64,000 bases of DNA from JANNYA01 sp031422315 (GCA_031422315.1 JANOQN010000028.1:1-64000), one strand, 5' to 3'; positions 9,571-19,055 are shown, counted from the first letter of the stretch. Numbers and translations are program-made. Notes: generated by a model not told the origin, from the sequence alone.

Positions 9571-12414
9571 TTAATTCTCCGGCGTATATTTGCCTGATGT
9601 TATTTGACTATTGAATTGTTTAAGTCCGCTTGCAGGTATATTGACTGAATCTCGTTCGTAAAAATCGTTCTGAATTACTCCGACTTTAATCATTTGTTCA
9701 AAAACTTTTCTTGGCATTTGAATCGACTGCAAACCATTCTGATAGTGAAACTGATACTTTTGAGCAACTGAACGATCAAGCGAAAAGAACGCGCCATCAC
9801 CTGGGTAGTCGTTCGGCGAATAACCGTCTACAACTTCAGCTGCGGCATTTGAGTTGGATGGACGAGGTGCCTTCCAAAGAGTCACTGTATCTTGCACAGG
9901 CGCCGTTTGCAGCCTCATATCCTTCACCAACTGTCGCTTATCACTATCACTACCGGCAGTGTTTCTAAGAGTTTCTGCGCCGTCTTCCTCGGTCGGATCG
10001 TGCCCTCCAGACACATTAGACACCACATGCGCCTGATCACTCGTACTGTTAGGTGATGCCAGCCAAAGCAAAGGAATGCGCCGAAGTAAAGTTCCAACGC
10101 TTGTTTTGTTTGCGATCGTTGAGCCCGTAGCAGAATGAGAAATCGTCCCGGCTAATCGCGCTGCCCTTGTACCATCCCCCAGTGTTTTAGTGGCGGGCGT
10201 CTGCAAACCAGACATATCTGCGATTTGTGGGCTTCTGTCGACCTCCGCCTGCATAGCCGCATCATAAGTACTCGCCGCCCCCACCTCACTCGCCCCACCC
10301 CGCGACCCATCCGTCTGCGACTTCTGACTAGAACCCTGCGTAACCGAATAGCCACTGCTCGCAAATGCGGCTGTGATTTGCCTCCTTTCACTTGTATTAA
10401 AGCCAGAAAACACAACCTTACCGCCTGCGGCTAGAGTTTTAGTGATTTTGCCTACTAATTCTTGGCCAGCTTTGCTGAGCCCTTCCGTGGTGCAAATGCG
10501 TGAACCTATGGTCGTTGAGCAATACCCAGTCGGATCCGTCCCACTCAGCGGATTATTCATCAAATAACTATAGCCATTGAGCGATTGACTATTGCTAGGA
10601 AACTGAATAATCGGATCAACCCCATAAAACCGACCCAAGTTATAGTCATACGCCCGCCCATTCATATGAATCAGCCCGGCTTCGTCTAAATGCTCATGCC
10701 CGGTAAAGCCTTTGCGATTGCGTTTGCCATTCGGATTGTTAGCAAACAAACGACCGGATTGCGAATCCAAGCCTTGATTATCCCGCGCTTTACCCAACGC
10801 ATCAAAGCTGCGGAACTCGGCCTGCGCGCCATCAGAGTTCAAAATCACACCGCTCTTGTCGGTAATAACAAGTGCGGAACCTAAGCGATCTTGATGCATA
10901 AAGCTCAAGCCAATTTGCGTGCCCGCGCCATTGTGCAGTATGCCTTCGGCCAGATAGGTTCGGCTAGCCGTAAGTGCGCTGCCGGTGTATTCGGCCTCGT
11001 ATGATCCGGCATAAATCACCGTGCGCGTTTGTTGCCCTGCCGCCACTTGCAGCGCTTTCGCACCGGTGGCGCTCAGATAAAAATCAATCCGGGTGTTGGT
11101 GCGTGCATCGGTGCCTGTGCCGTTGGTCAGCGTGTACTGCGGCCGATTATCAATGTCAAAACCAAAGCTTTCGGTCAGCGAATTATTGTTGCCGCGTGCG
11201 GTCACATTACCGTTAGCATCGTAACTATAATTCTTCGTGCCGCCGGTATTGAGCGTGACTTGCTTGACGCCGTGTTTGTGCGCTGCATCGGTGTATTGAT
11301 AATCGCTGCCAAAGTCTGACTTGCTCAGTAAATTCCCGACTGCGGTATAGCTGTAAGTGACTGCGGATTGATCCTTGCGCTGCGCACTGGTCATGCGGTG
11401 CAGCTTGTCGTAGTTAAAGGTTTCGGAGCGCACGTCGTTGATTATGCCGCTGGGCCGTTTGCCGATATTGACGCTGGATTTGAGGTTACCGAATGCATCC
11501 ATCGTGTAACCTAGCTTCATCGTCGCCGCCGCATCCACATTGGTTTGCGATAGCTGCGATACGCCTGAGCAGGTCACCAGCCCCGAACAGCGGCTTAGCA
11601 GCCAACCGGTCGAGCTATCATATTCGCTCACTAACCATTGATAGGCTTGGCTGCCATCGCCGGAGCCAAAGCGCGACGTCAGCATTTGCCCGCGCGCATT
11701 GCTGGCTTCATCACGCCGCAAATAGCGCGCCGGATCATTCTCGCGCGGATTGGTGGCTAGGTAGTCTGCTGCATAGCCGCTCTGCATGGCATCGCCGCCG
11801 AGGGTATAACCCAGATAGATCGACTTGCCATCCGCGCCGCTGACCGCCGGGTAGGTTTTCCGCACCGGCCTGCCAAAGTTTGGATCGTACTGGCTGGCTT
11901 CAAACAGGCTCCAGCTTTGCCCGGCCACACCGGCACCGGCATAGGTTTTGCGCAGCGGCCGATTCAGTGCATCGTATTGATAACTCTCAGAAATCGTGCC
12001 TTCACCGCTGCGGCTGCTGCTGATCAAGGTGCCGTATTGGCCGCTGATTGGCGCGTTGTTATAAACGAAGCTATCGCTGAATGCGGTCGAGTTAGCCGCA
12101 TTCGCGCGCGCGGGTTGGTTCCAGCTGCGCGTTGTTAAGCGCCCTAACACATCAAAGCTTTGATTGAGCGCTAAGCCTCGTGCATCCAGCTGATTTTTCA
12201 ACTCACCAAAGCCGTTGTATTGATAATTCCAGGTGCCGCGATTCGGATCGGTGACTTGCGTGCGATGGCCGGCATTGTTGTACACCGCAGTGGTTAGGTT
12301 GCTTTCGGCATCTACCAGCCGCACCGGGCTGCGCGCGGCATCGTAGTAGAACGTGGTGTTATTGGTATTCGCATCGGTGGTTTGAATCAACGCGCCCGAT
12401 TCATCAAATTCGCG
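9571..12414 (-). pseudogene. Displaced rhs tip c: YD repeats, shared linker, ART-like toxin
   Basis: An open frame of about 947 residues, nearly identical in DNA to the full-length rhs through its YD repeats and RHS core (NNPLSGTDPTGYC near residue 631). It continues through the linker shared with tips a and f (VTQGSSQKSQTDGSRGG). A hydrophobic patch (LLRRIPLLWLASP) follows, and a unique tail with WKAPRPSN and GDGAFFSLDRSVAQKY that weakly resembles ADP-ribosyltransferase-fold toxins. The 5' end is cut inside the codons for A-REFDES, where the full-length gene continues. The apparent first codon is a GTG at 12,417, created at the junction. There is no signal peptide, so it is probably a silent cassette. 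Immunity-like gene c follows immediately. Confidence 0.7.
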
Positions 12415-12419
12415 CACGC

Positions 12420-12463
12420 ATGCCGATTTCGCGGCCTAAGCCATCTAAGGTGCTGCTGCTGAC
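12420..12463 (-). pseudogene. Out-of-place 44-base rhs scrap
   Basis: The bases GCCGATTTCGCGGCCTA through CTGCTGCTGAC match the full-length rhs at about 22,457-22,500. The adjoining rhs c sequence matches around 21,888, so about 570 bases of rhs are deleted between them. The scrap ends where the leader of RAYT copy 3 begins. Confidence 0.75.
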
Positions 12464-12542
12464 ACCCTTGTAGGAATTGCCTTACACGTAACAGCGCAAA
12501 TTGCCAATCTCCAGTCGCGCACAAACTTGCAAAACTAACCCA
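12464..12542 (+). promoter_or_regulatory. Conserved RAYT leader, copy 3
   Basis: TGTAGGAATTGCCTTACAC (12,469-12,487), with ACAC starting 59 bases before the ATG as in copies 2 and 4. Because rhs sequence runs up to 12,463, the RAYT unit here must begin at about 12,464. This gives a left boundary about 80 bases before the ATG. Confidence 0.5.
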
Positions 12543-13502
12543 ATGACCCAAGCCCGACGCCAACTCGTAGACCCAAGCCAAGCCGGCACTTTTCACTGCA
12601 TCAACCGCTGCGTGCGCCGCTCCTGGCTGTGCGGCGAAGACGAACTCACGAAGAAAAGCTTCGAGCACCGCAAACCTTGGGTCGAAAATCGCATTTTGGA
12701 ATTAGGCAGCATTTTCGCCTGCGGCATCTATTCGTACGCGGTCATGAGCAACCATTTACATCTGGTAGTTCACATGAGTCCGCAGACTTCCAATGCTTGG
12801 ACGCCCGACGAAGTTGCCGAGCGCTGGGTTCGACTTTACCCGGCGCGCACGACTGAGCTCTGCGCTCAAAAAGCCGCCGCAATCGTCGAAAATCCAGCAC
12901 TAATCGCCGAATATCGCTCCAGATTGACCAATTTGTCGTGGCTGATGAAATCACTCAGCGAACCAATTGCCCGCAAGGCCAACGCCGAAGATAAAGTGAC
13001 CGGCAGATTTTGGGAGGGCCGCTTCAAATGCCAAGCATTGCTGTCGGAAAAATCGATTTTGGCGGCTATGACTTACGTCGACTTAAACCCGGTTCGCGCC
13101 AACATTGCCAGCGGCATCAGCACGTCACGTTACACCAGTATAAAAGCCAGAAACTTGGAAATATTGCGTGATCAAACCAGAGCCAGCGCGCCTCTGATGC
13201 CACTGATCGGCGTCAAATCACTCAACGTGCCGACGCTGACCAATGCCGAATACATCGAATTGGTTGATTTCACCGGGCGCGAATGGCATGCGGGCAAGCG
13301 CGGAAAAATTGAAGCGACTGAGCCCAAAGCGCTTAGAAAACTCGGGCTTGATAAGGATCATTGGACGACGCGCGTCAAAGGCATCGGTTCGGATTATTGG
13401 CGCGTGGTCGGTGAATTAGAGGAATTAATCGACAAAGCTAAGGAGATGGCGCAGCGCACGCTGTTTGGTACGGGTTTGGCTCGGATTTTGAGCAAGATTT
13501 AA
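12543..13502 (+). CDS. RAYT transposase, copy 3 (intact)
   Basis: 319 residues from ATG 12,543 (MTQARRQLVDPSQAGTFHC); an upstream in-frame ATG at 12,501 adds non-conserved residues. The HUH pair is in SNHLHLVVHM, and the Y1 signatures FWEGRFK and YVDLNPVRAN are present. The usual catalytic Tyr position holds Lys (ARKAN). It sits between the broken 5' end of rhs tip c and immunity gene d, head-to-head with the former and tail-to-tail with the latter. It is closely similar to copies 2 and 4 but not identical, so the units are not a single very recent duplication. Confidence 0.9.
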   Translation: MTQARRQLVDPSQAGTFHCINRCVRRSWLCGEDELTKKSFEHRKPWVENRILELGSIFACGIYSYAVMSNHLHLVVHMSPQTSNAWTPDEVAERWVRLYPARTTELCAQKAAAIVENPALIAEYRSRLTNLSWLMKSLSEPIARKANAEDKVTGRFWEGRFKCQALLSEKSILAAMTYVDLNPVRANIASGISTSRYTSIKARNLEILRDQTRASAPLMPLIGVKSLNVPTLTNAEYIELVDFTGREWHAGKRGKIEATEPKALRKLGLDKDHWTTRVKGIGSDYWRVVGELEELIDKAKEMAQRTLFGTGLARILSKI

Positions 13503-13525
13503 GGGTTCATTGCAGTATTAGTTTT

Positions 13526-13647
13526 GCCGCGATAGCGGCTGGGGTTGTTGGGTTTTGGGAATGATTATGAATCTTGGTTCACGGCTGAAGGATAGGAAAC
13601 TAGCGATTTTGAAGGGTTGAGTTTTTGAGAGCGAAAACTGGCTGTCC
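13526..13647 (+). repeat. RAYT tail, copy 3
   Basis: Hairpin GCCGCGATAGCGGC at 13,526-13,539, then tail repeat at 13,567-13,647 ending GAAAACTGGCTGTCC. Confidence 0.8.
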
Positions 13648-13787
13648 TTCGCCGTTGCCGTTGCCGTCTTCGCCGTTGCCTCCTTCGCCGTTTCTTATGC
13701 CGTCTTCGCCGTTGCCTCCTTCGCCGTTTCTTAGAGCGAAAAGCGGCTGTCCCCTGCTGTCTCCCCTGCTGTCGCCCTGCTGTCGCC
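13648..13787. repeat. Longest junction-duplication array: TTCGCCGTTGCC units
   Basis: Overlapping units of TTCGCCGTTGCC and TTCGCCGTTTCTTA fill 13,648-13,735, with a roughly 36-base composite unit present twice. A second box (AGCGAAAAGCGGCTGTCC, about 13,735-13,752) follows, and then CCTGCTGTC occurs about three times up to 13,787. Unit lengths are irregular and there are no constant-length spacers. No gene. Confidence 0.75.
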
Positions 13788-13876
13788 TCAACAAAATAAT
13801 TGTGATCCTCAGCAATTTCGAAGTTATAGGTCGTCTCACCCGCTTCGCGAATCGCCTTGGATTGCAGCACCCGCCC
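13788..13876 (-). pseudogene. Hint-domain remnant of a lost rhs tip
   Basis: This fragment closely matches the Hint domain of rhs tip d at about 14,642-14,735 and encodes the same LQSKAIRE-GETTYNFEIAEDHNYFV stretch. It lies downstream of immunity gene d, in the same orientation, with no RHS core or toxin attached. It is probably what remains of another Hint-containing cassette whose ends were lost at the adjoining repeat junctions. Confidence 0.75.
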
Positions 13877-13890
13877 AGTTTTGGCGTCGT

Positions 13891-14259
13891 TTATTCCCGC
13901 TCAAAAGAATCTTTCCACCTAGGTATTGTATCGACGATATCCTGAATAAGACTCTCTGAATTCTCAAGGCTTCCAAATATCAATTCAGAATATTTTTTAT
14001 CAGTCCTCAATAGTTCACTCACTGTTTCCCAGACCAATAAATATTCCTTCAATAGCTGTCTGTTATCTCGCATTTCGCGCTCGAGATTGACACCGTTAAA
14101 CGCATAGGTTCGCTCAAACATTGAGCGAAGTTCATTCTGTTCTTCGCTCAAGTTACCCAAAAATTCTGAGTGCAAGATTCGATACGCTCGATTTGTGATC
14201 ATAATATCGAGATTGCTTTCGACGCCGTCAAAGCGGCTAACCAAATGACTCATATTCAA
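13891..14259 (-). CDS. Putative immunity protein for rhs tip d
   Basis: A 122-residue helical, acidic, probably cytoplasmic protein of unrecognised family. Its ATG overlaps the rhs tip d stop in an ATGA at 14,256-14,259, so translation is probably coupled. The stop lies only about 15 bases from a Hint remnant, so the sequence downstream has been replaced up to the end of this gene. The immunity role comes from position alone. Confidence 0.6.
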   Translation of the reverse strand: MNMSHLVSRFDGVESNLDIMITNRAYRILHSEFLGNLSEEQNELRSMFERTYAFNGVNLEREMRDNRQLLKEYLLVWETVSELLRTDKKYSELIFGSLENSESLIQDIVDTIPRWKDSFERE

Positions 14260-16718
14260 AATCCAATAGGGATGATTTTATCAAACTGAGATTGCGGAAG
14301 ATTCAAAACATGCTCACCAACATCACTCCGTATATTTGACGGTAAGCCCGTTAGATCTATGACGGTGAAGTCTGCCTTGCGAAGGTGATCCTGGATTTGA
14401 CTGAAGAACTGATCTCGCTGCTTTTCCCAAAAAGGTGCCATCGCAGGGTTTCCCATCTGATCAAAGGTGCGACCAGCGCCATCAAAAAAGTCGGGGGCGT
14501 TTTGCGATGCGGAACTATAAATGTTGGTACCTAACCTAGTTTGCAGCCTCAACCTTGTCAACTCTTCAACCGCTGCTTTACCTAGCGGCGGACAAGCCAC
14601 ACAGTTCCCAGCCCCATTGTGCACCCAAGCCCCAATGGTGCCAACAAAATAATTGTGATCTTCGGCAATTTCGAAGTTATAGGTCGTCTCGCCCGTTTCG
14701 CGAATCGCCTTAGATTGCAGCACCAGCACACGCCCATCAAGGCTTGACACCTGTTGACCAATACCGAGTTTTCCCACCTCAATCCACTCGCCACTTGGAG
14801 AGTGGAACGGATGCACCGGCGTAGCGCCAATCGTTTCTACGGTGCCGCCATCGTCGGCAAAGGTGTAATCCCACACCTCACGATCATGCGAAATAATAAT
14901 CTCTTCAACGCGCTGCCACTTGGTTTCGCCAGTCAGTTCATTGCGCGCCTGCACTAGCTCGCCGACTTGAATAAGCTCGATTGCTTTTAAACCCTCTGGC
15001 GTCATAACTGGTGTCCCTGCGACAAAACACGAAGCGCCGCCACAGCCGTTTGCCAAATTAATCTGCCTAACAGCATGCAGCTCGCGCTCAAGATTGCCTT
15101 CTATGACCTTTCGATCAAGCCACTTGCTTGGGTCGAGATCTGCTACTCGCAACTCTTTAGCCAGAATTTTTCCGGCGATTGCGCCCAAAAGCGCACTTAC
15201 TGCAGTTTCAGCAGCACAATGTTTTGAATCCATTGAGCAAGGACTAATTACATTGCCGACGTCCTTGGCGCCGTCACTGACCGTTTTTCCGGCATTTGTG
15301 ACGCGTGCTCTAGAATCGGTAATTTCATCCGCCTCGGTTCGGCCAGAATTGCCTTGATTTCTAGATTCACCAGTCGATGTTTGACCTGCCGATGCGCCGC
15401 TATCTCTTAGTTTGAAGTCCTTGTAGGACGTTTGGCCGTTCTGGATGACTTTGGTCGCAGTTCCATTGACCTTGCCGTCCTTGCCGTATGTTTTTACAGT
15501 GACACTAGCAACGCCATTTTTAGCGCCAGTATCTACGCCACAAACACCAGAACCGGTCATTTTCTGGCATTCATACCCCGTAGGATCCGTCCCACTCAAC
15601 GGATTATTCATCAAATAACTATAACCATTCAATGATTGCGAATTGGTAGGAAACTGAATAATCGGATCCACGCCATAAAACCGACCGAGGTTGTAGTCAT
15701 AAGCCCGGCCATTCATATGAATCAGGCCAGCTTCGTCCAAATGCTCGTGCCCGGTAAAGCCTTTGCGATTGCGTTTGCCGTTGGGATTGTTAGCAAACAG
15801 CTTGCCGTTTTGACTATCCAATCCCTGATTATCACGCGCTTTACCGAACGCATCGAATGACCGGAACTCGGCCTGCGAACCATCAGAGTTCAAAATCACG
15901 CCACTCTTGTCAGTAATGACTAATGCGGAACCTAAGCGATCCTGATGCATAAAGCTCAGGCCAATTTGCGTGCCTGCGCCATTGTGCAGTACGCCTTCGG
16001 CCAGATACGTTCGGCTAGCCGTAAGTGTGCTGCCCGTGTATTCGGCCTCATACGATCCGGCATAAATCACCGTGCGCGTTTGCTGCCCTGCCGCGATTTG
16101 CAGCGCTTTGGCACCGGTGGCGCTTAGGTAAAAATCAATGCGGGTGTTGGTGCGTGCATCGGTGCCTGTGCCGTTGGTCAGCGTGTACTGCGGCCGATTA
16201 TCAATGTCAAAACCAAAGGCTTCTGTCAGCGAATTGTTGTTGCCGCGTGCAATCACATTACCGTTAGCATCATAACCATAATGCTTGGTGCCGCCAGCTG
16301 TGAGCGTGACTTGCTTGACGCCGTGTTTGTGCGCTGCATCGGTGTATTGATAGTTGCTACCAAAGTCGGACTTGCTCAGTAAATTCCCGACTGCGGTATA
16401 GCTGTAAGTGACTGCTGTTTGACCATTGCGCTGCGCACTGATCATGCGGTGCAGCTTGTCGTAGTTAAAGGTTTCGGAGCGCACGTCGTTGACTACGCCG
16501 CTCGGCCGTTTGCCGATATTGACCGATGATTTCAAGTTACCGAATGCATCCATCGTGTAACCCAGCTTCATCGTCGCCGCCGCATCCACATTGGTTTGCG
16601 ATAGCTGCGATACGCCTGAGCAGGTCACTAGCCCCGAACAGCGGCTCAGCAGCCAGCCGGTCGAGCTGTCATATTCGCTGACTAACCATTGATAGGCTTG
16701 GCTGCCATCACCGGAACC
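14256..16718 (-). pseudogene. Displaced rhs tip d: RHS core, Hint domain, unknown toxin
   Basis: rhs similarity begins at 16,718 (GSGDGSQAYQW); the open frame continues to an ATG at 16,793 inside element II, giving 845 residues of which the first 26 are not rhs. RHS core ends at DPTGYE near residue 406. A Hint domain follows at about 589-723 (CFVAGTPVMTPEGLKAIE, TPVHPFHSP, GAWVHN), then a toxin of about 120 residues with MGNPAMAPFWEKQRDQFF and FTVIDLTGLP, which I cannot assign. The N-terminal 2,500 residues of the parent protein, including the signal peptide, are gone. Immunity gene d overlaps its stop by ATGA. Confidence 0.7.
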
Positions 16719-16828
16719 TGCGGGCGATCGGTGTCGCGTCATTACTGCCCAGAGCGCAAGATTGGGTTCGATTTGATAGTCGTCAACATGCAAGATATAC
16801 GATATTTACTCAGAAAGAATGGGCGTCT
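16717..16828 (+). repeat. Element II repeat, copy 2
   Basis: Starts CCTGCGGGCGATCGGTGTCG and ends CTCAGAAAGAATGGGCGTCT. Its left end joins rhs at ...CCGGAA, the same base as copy 3 at 18,322, although that copy joins a different rhs fragment. Confidence 0.7.
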
Positions 16829-16862
16829 AACGTCGTTTCGTTGTCTAACGTCGTTTTCAAAT
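16829..16862. repeat. GTCTAACGTCGTTT duplication
   Basis: GTCTAACGTCGTTT occurs at about 16,825 and again at about 16,842. The first copy begins inside the element II box, so the duplication spans the boundary. The RAYT copy 4 leader begins right after it. Confidence 0.75.
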
Positions 16863-16936
16863 TGTCAGAATCATCCTACACGAAGTCAAACATAAATCCG
16901 CTTCTACGGCCATTGGCTCGCAATCAAAATCGCAGC
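16863..16936 (+). promoter_or_regulatory. Conserved RAYT leader, copy 4
   Basis: TGTCAGAATCATCCTACAC at 16,863-16,881, ACAC again 59 bases before the ATG. It is the third independent instance of this spacing. Confidence 0.5.
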
Positions 16937-17896
16937 ATGACCCAAGCCCGCCGCAATCTCGTTGACCCAAAGCACGCAGGCACTTTTCACTGCATCAATC
17001 GCTGCGTGCGGCGTTCGTGGCTATGCGGCATTGATGCGTACCTCGACAAATCATTCGACCATCGAAAGCCTTGGGTTGAACAGCGCGTTTTGGAGTTGGG
17101 CGGCATTTTTGCCTGCGGCATTTACTCGTGGGCTGTCATGAGCAATCATTTGCATCTAGTAGTTCACATGAGTCCAGAGGCATCCAGCAACTGGACAAGC
17201 GAGGAAGTTGCGGAGCGTTGGGTGAAACTCTATCCGGCGCACACACCTGAGCTTTGCGCGCAAAAAGCCGCTGCAATCGTCGAAAATCCATCACTAATCG
17301 CCGAATATCGCTCCAGATTGACCAATTTATCGTGGCTCATGAAATCCTTGAGCGAACCCATCGCGCGCAAAGCCAACGCCGAAGACAAAGTGACTGGTAG
17401 ATTTTGGGAAGGTCGATTTAAGTGCCAAGCTCTGCTGTCCGAAAAATCGATTCTTGCAGCCATGACGTACGTTGATTTGAACCCGGTGCGCGCCAATATC
17501 GCAGAAGGCGTTAGCACATCCCGATACACCAGCGTCAAAGCCCGGCATCTTGAAATCCTGCGTGATCAAAGCAAGGCTAGCGAGCCTTTGATGCCACTGA
17601 TTGGTGTCAAATCCTTCAACGTGCCGACGCTAACACAAGCCGAATACATTGACCTGGTTGACTTCACCGGCCGCGAAATTCACGCAGGCAAGCGCGGCAA
17701 AATTGACGCAACTGAGCCGAGAGCACTGAGAAAACTGGGGCTGGATAAAGATCATTGGACGACGCGCGTCAAAGGCATTGGTTCGGGTTATTGGCGCGTG
17801 GTCGGTGAATTGGAAGAGTTAATCGACAAAGCCAAAGAAATGGCCCAGCGCACGCTGTTTGGTACCAATTTAGCTCGGATTCTGGGCAAGATTTAA
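16937..17896 (+). CDS. RAYT transposase, copy 4 (intact)
   Basis: 319 residues from ATG 16,937; the frame is open back to 16,841 but the extra residues run through the leader and are not conserved. HUH pair in SNHLHLVVHM, Y1 signatures FWEGRFK and YVDLNPVRAN, with ARKAN at the usual Tyr position. It lies between displaced rhs tip d, from which it is separated by element II and a duplication scar, and the rhs fragment at 18,067. Family knowledge: RAYTs are usually single-copy domesticated genes tied to REP hairpins, so three intact copies within 10 kb is unusual. Confidence 0.9.
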   Translation: MTQARRNLVDPKHAGTFHCINRCVRRSWLCGIDAYLDKSFDHRKPWVEQRVLELGGIFACGIYSWAVMSNHLHLVVHMSPEASSNWTSEEVAERWVKLYPAHTPELCAQKAAAIVENPSLIAEYRSRLTNLSWLMKSLSEPIARKANAEDKVTGRFWEGRFKCQALLSEKSILAAMTYVDLNPVRANIAEGVSTSRYTSVKARHLEILRDQSKASEPLMPLIGVKSFNVPTLTQAEYIDLVDFTGREIHAGKRGKIDATEPRALRKLGLDKDHWTTRVKGIGSGYWRVVGELEELIDKAKEMAQRTLFGTNLARILGKI

Positions 17897-17919
17897 GGTT
17901 TCAATGCAGTAATTTTTTG

Positions 17920-18043
17920 GCCGCGCTTGCGGCTGAAGGCGTTGGGTTTTGGAAAGGAATATGAATCTTGGTTCACGGCTTAAGGATAGGAAACTAGCGA
18001 TTTTGATGAAGCGTTGAGTTTTGAGAGCGAAAAATGGCTGTCC
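17920..18043 (+). repeat. RAYT tail, copy 4
   Basis: Hairpin GCCGCGCTTGCGGC at 17,920-17,933 and tail repeat at 17,961-18,043 ending GAAAAATGGCTGTCC. The hairpin loop differs from copy 2 while the stem is kept. Confidence 0.8.
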
Positions 18044-18066
18044 TTCGCCGTCTCTTCGCCGTCTCA
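18044..18066. repeat. CTTCGCCGTCT duplication
   Basis: CTTCGCCGTCT occurs twice in direct tandem right after the box, then rhs sequence begins. This is the simplest junction scar of the set. Confidence 0.75.
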
Positions 18067-18323
18067 TAGCCAAAGGTTTCAGAGCGCACGTCGTTGATTA
18101 CGCCGCTGGGCCGTTTGCCGATATTGACGCTGGATTTGAGGTTACCGAATGCATCCAGGGTGTAGCCTAGCTTCATCGTCGCCGCCGCATCCACATTGGT
18201 TTGCGATAGCTGCGATACGCCTGAGCAGGTCACTAGCCCCGAACAGCGGCTTAGCAGCCAGCCGGTCGAGCTGTCAAATTCGCTCACTAACCATTGATAG
18301 GCTTGGCTGCCATCACCGGAACC
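18067..18323 (-). pseudogene. Internal rhs core fragment without tip
   Basis: The frame encodes about 85 residues (GSGDGSQAYQWLVSE through NDVRSETF) matching the full-length rhs at about 20,895-21,138 and rhs tip d at its 5' end. It is cut on both sides by repeats and has no toxin. Its upstream break, at CCGGAACC, is the same base as the break of tip d at 16,718, and both are joined to element II, so the two junctions share ancestry. Confidence 0.85.
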
Positions 18324-18445
18324 TGCGGGCGAGCGGTGTCGCATCATGACTGCACAGAGCAAGAGACTTATTCGGATAAATCTTCACTAGCCTCAACCAA
18401 TTACCGGTGACTTTTTTGCTTTCTATTCAGAAAAAGTGGATGTCC
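18322..18445 (+). repeat. Element II repeat, copy 3
   Basis: Starts CCTGCGGGCGAGCGGTGTCG and ends CAGAAAAAGTGGATGTCC. It is the most diverged copy in the middle, while both ends are recognisable. Confidence 0.65.
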
Positions 18446-18653
18446 CGTGCTGTCCCGTGCGGATTATTCCCGTGCGGATTATGAATCTTGGTTCACGGCT
18501 TAAGGATAGGAAACTAGCGATTTTGATGAAGCGTTGAGTTTTGAGAGCGAAAAATGGCTGTCCTTCGTCATTTTCGTTCGTCCCGTGCCGTTCCCGTGGA
18601 GGTCCCGTGCCGTTCCCACACTTCTAAAATTTAGAGTTCGCTCAAGTTTGCCA
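18446..18653. repeat. Two junction scars flanking an 83-bp tail repeat
   Basis: 18,440-18,480: TGTCCCGTGC occurs twice, then TCCCGTGCGGATTAT twice, each duplication starting within the previous one. 18,481-18,563: a tail repeat copy without RAYT. 18,564-18,640: TTCGTCATTTTCGTTCG, then TCCCGTGCCGTTCCC twice. The next sequence is the end of immunity gene f. No gene. Confidence 0.75.
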
Positions 18654-19055
18654 CTAATCAAGTCTTCTCGAGTTAACGGTAGTTACAAATTTAGAAACAA
18701 GTTCGTTTGAAACGTTAAAAGGACTTAATAAAATAGCGACGTAATTTTCTCGATCAGACAATGTCATTGTCGGCCAATTAATTGAGGTAATTGCTCGATT
18801 AGTAGCTGCCGTCCACTCGTCGCGATTTTCATCGATAGTAAGCCAGCGCTCCCATCTTTCCTTTGCAGCAATGTTTCCACCTGAACTTTCAATTTCGATT
18901 AGATTTTCAATAACATTTTTAAACATTCTAGCAACAATCGGACTTTCAGAGACTTCAGTATCGTCAGGAACTAAACAGAACTTTGCTTCCCGAAAAACTC
19001 TCATTAATGCTCTAAGTTCGATTGGACTCTCAATTGAATATAAGTTAGAAGTCAT
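18654..19055 (-). CDS. Putative immunity protein for full-length rhs f
   Basis: 133 residues, cytoplasmic, unrecognised family (starts MTSNLYSIESPIELRALMRV). It overlaps the end of the full-length rhs by 11 bases and is in the same orientation, so it is probably translated by coupling. Position next to an apparent ADP-ribosyltransferase toxin suggests that it is the cognate immunity protein. No direct sequence evidence supports binding. Confidence 0.6.
   Translation of the reverse strand: MTSNLYSIESPIELRALMRVFREAKFCLVPDDTEVSESPIVARMFKNVIENLIEIESSGGNIAAKERWERWLTIDENRDEWTAATNRAITSINWPTMTLSDRENYVAILLSPFNVSNELVSKFVTTVNSRRLD

Noticed and set aside
13648..13787. Possible CRISPR array
   Set aside because: Units are 9-16 bases, irregular and nested, with no constant repeat of 23-40 bases and no unique spacers of even length; no cas genes are present.
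1..19055. Integron or gene-cassette array
   Set aside because: Cassette-like order is present, but there is no integrase and no attC-like inner and outer core pair; the boxes do not fit GTTRRRY.
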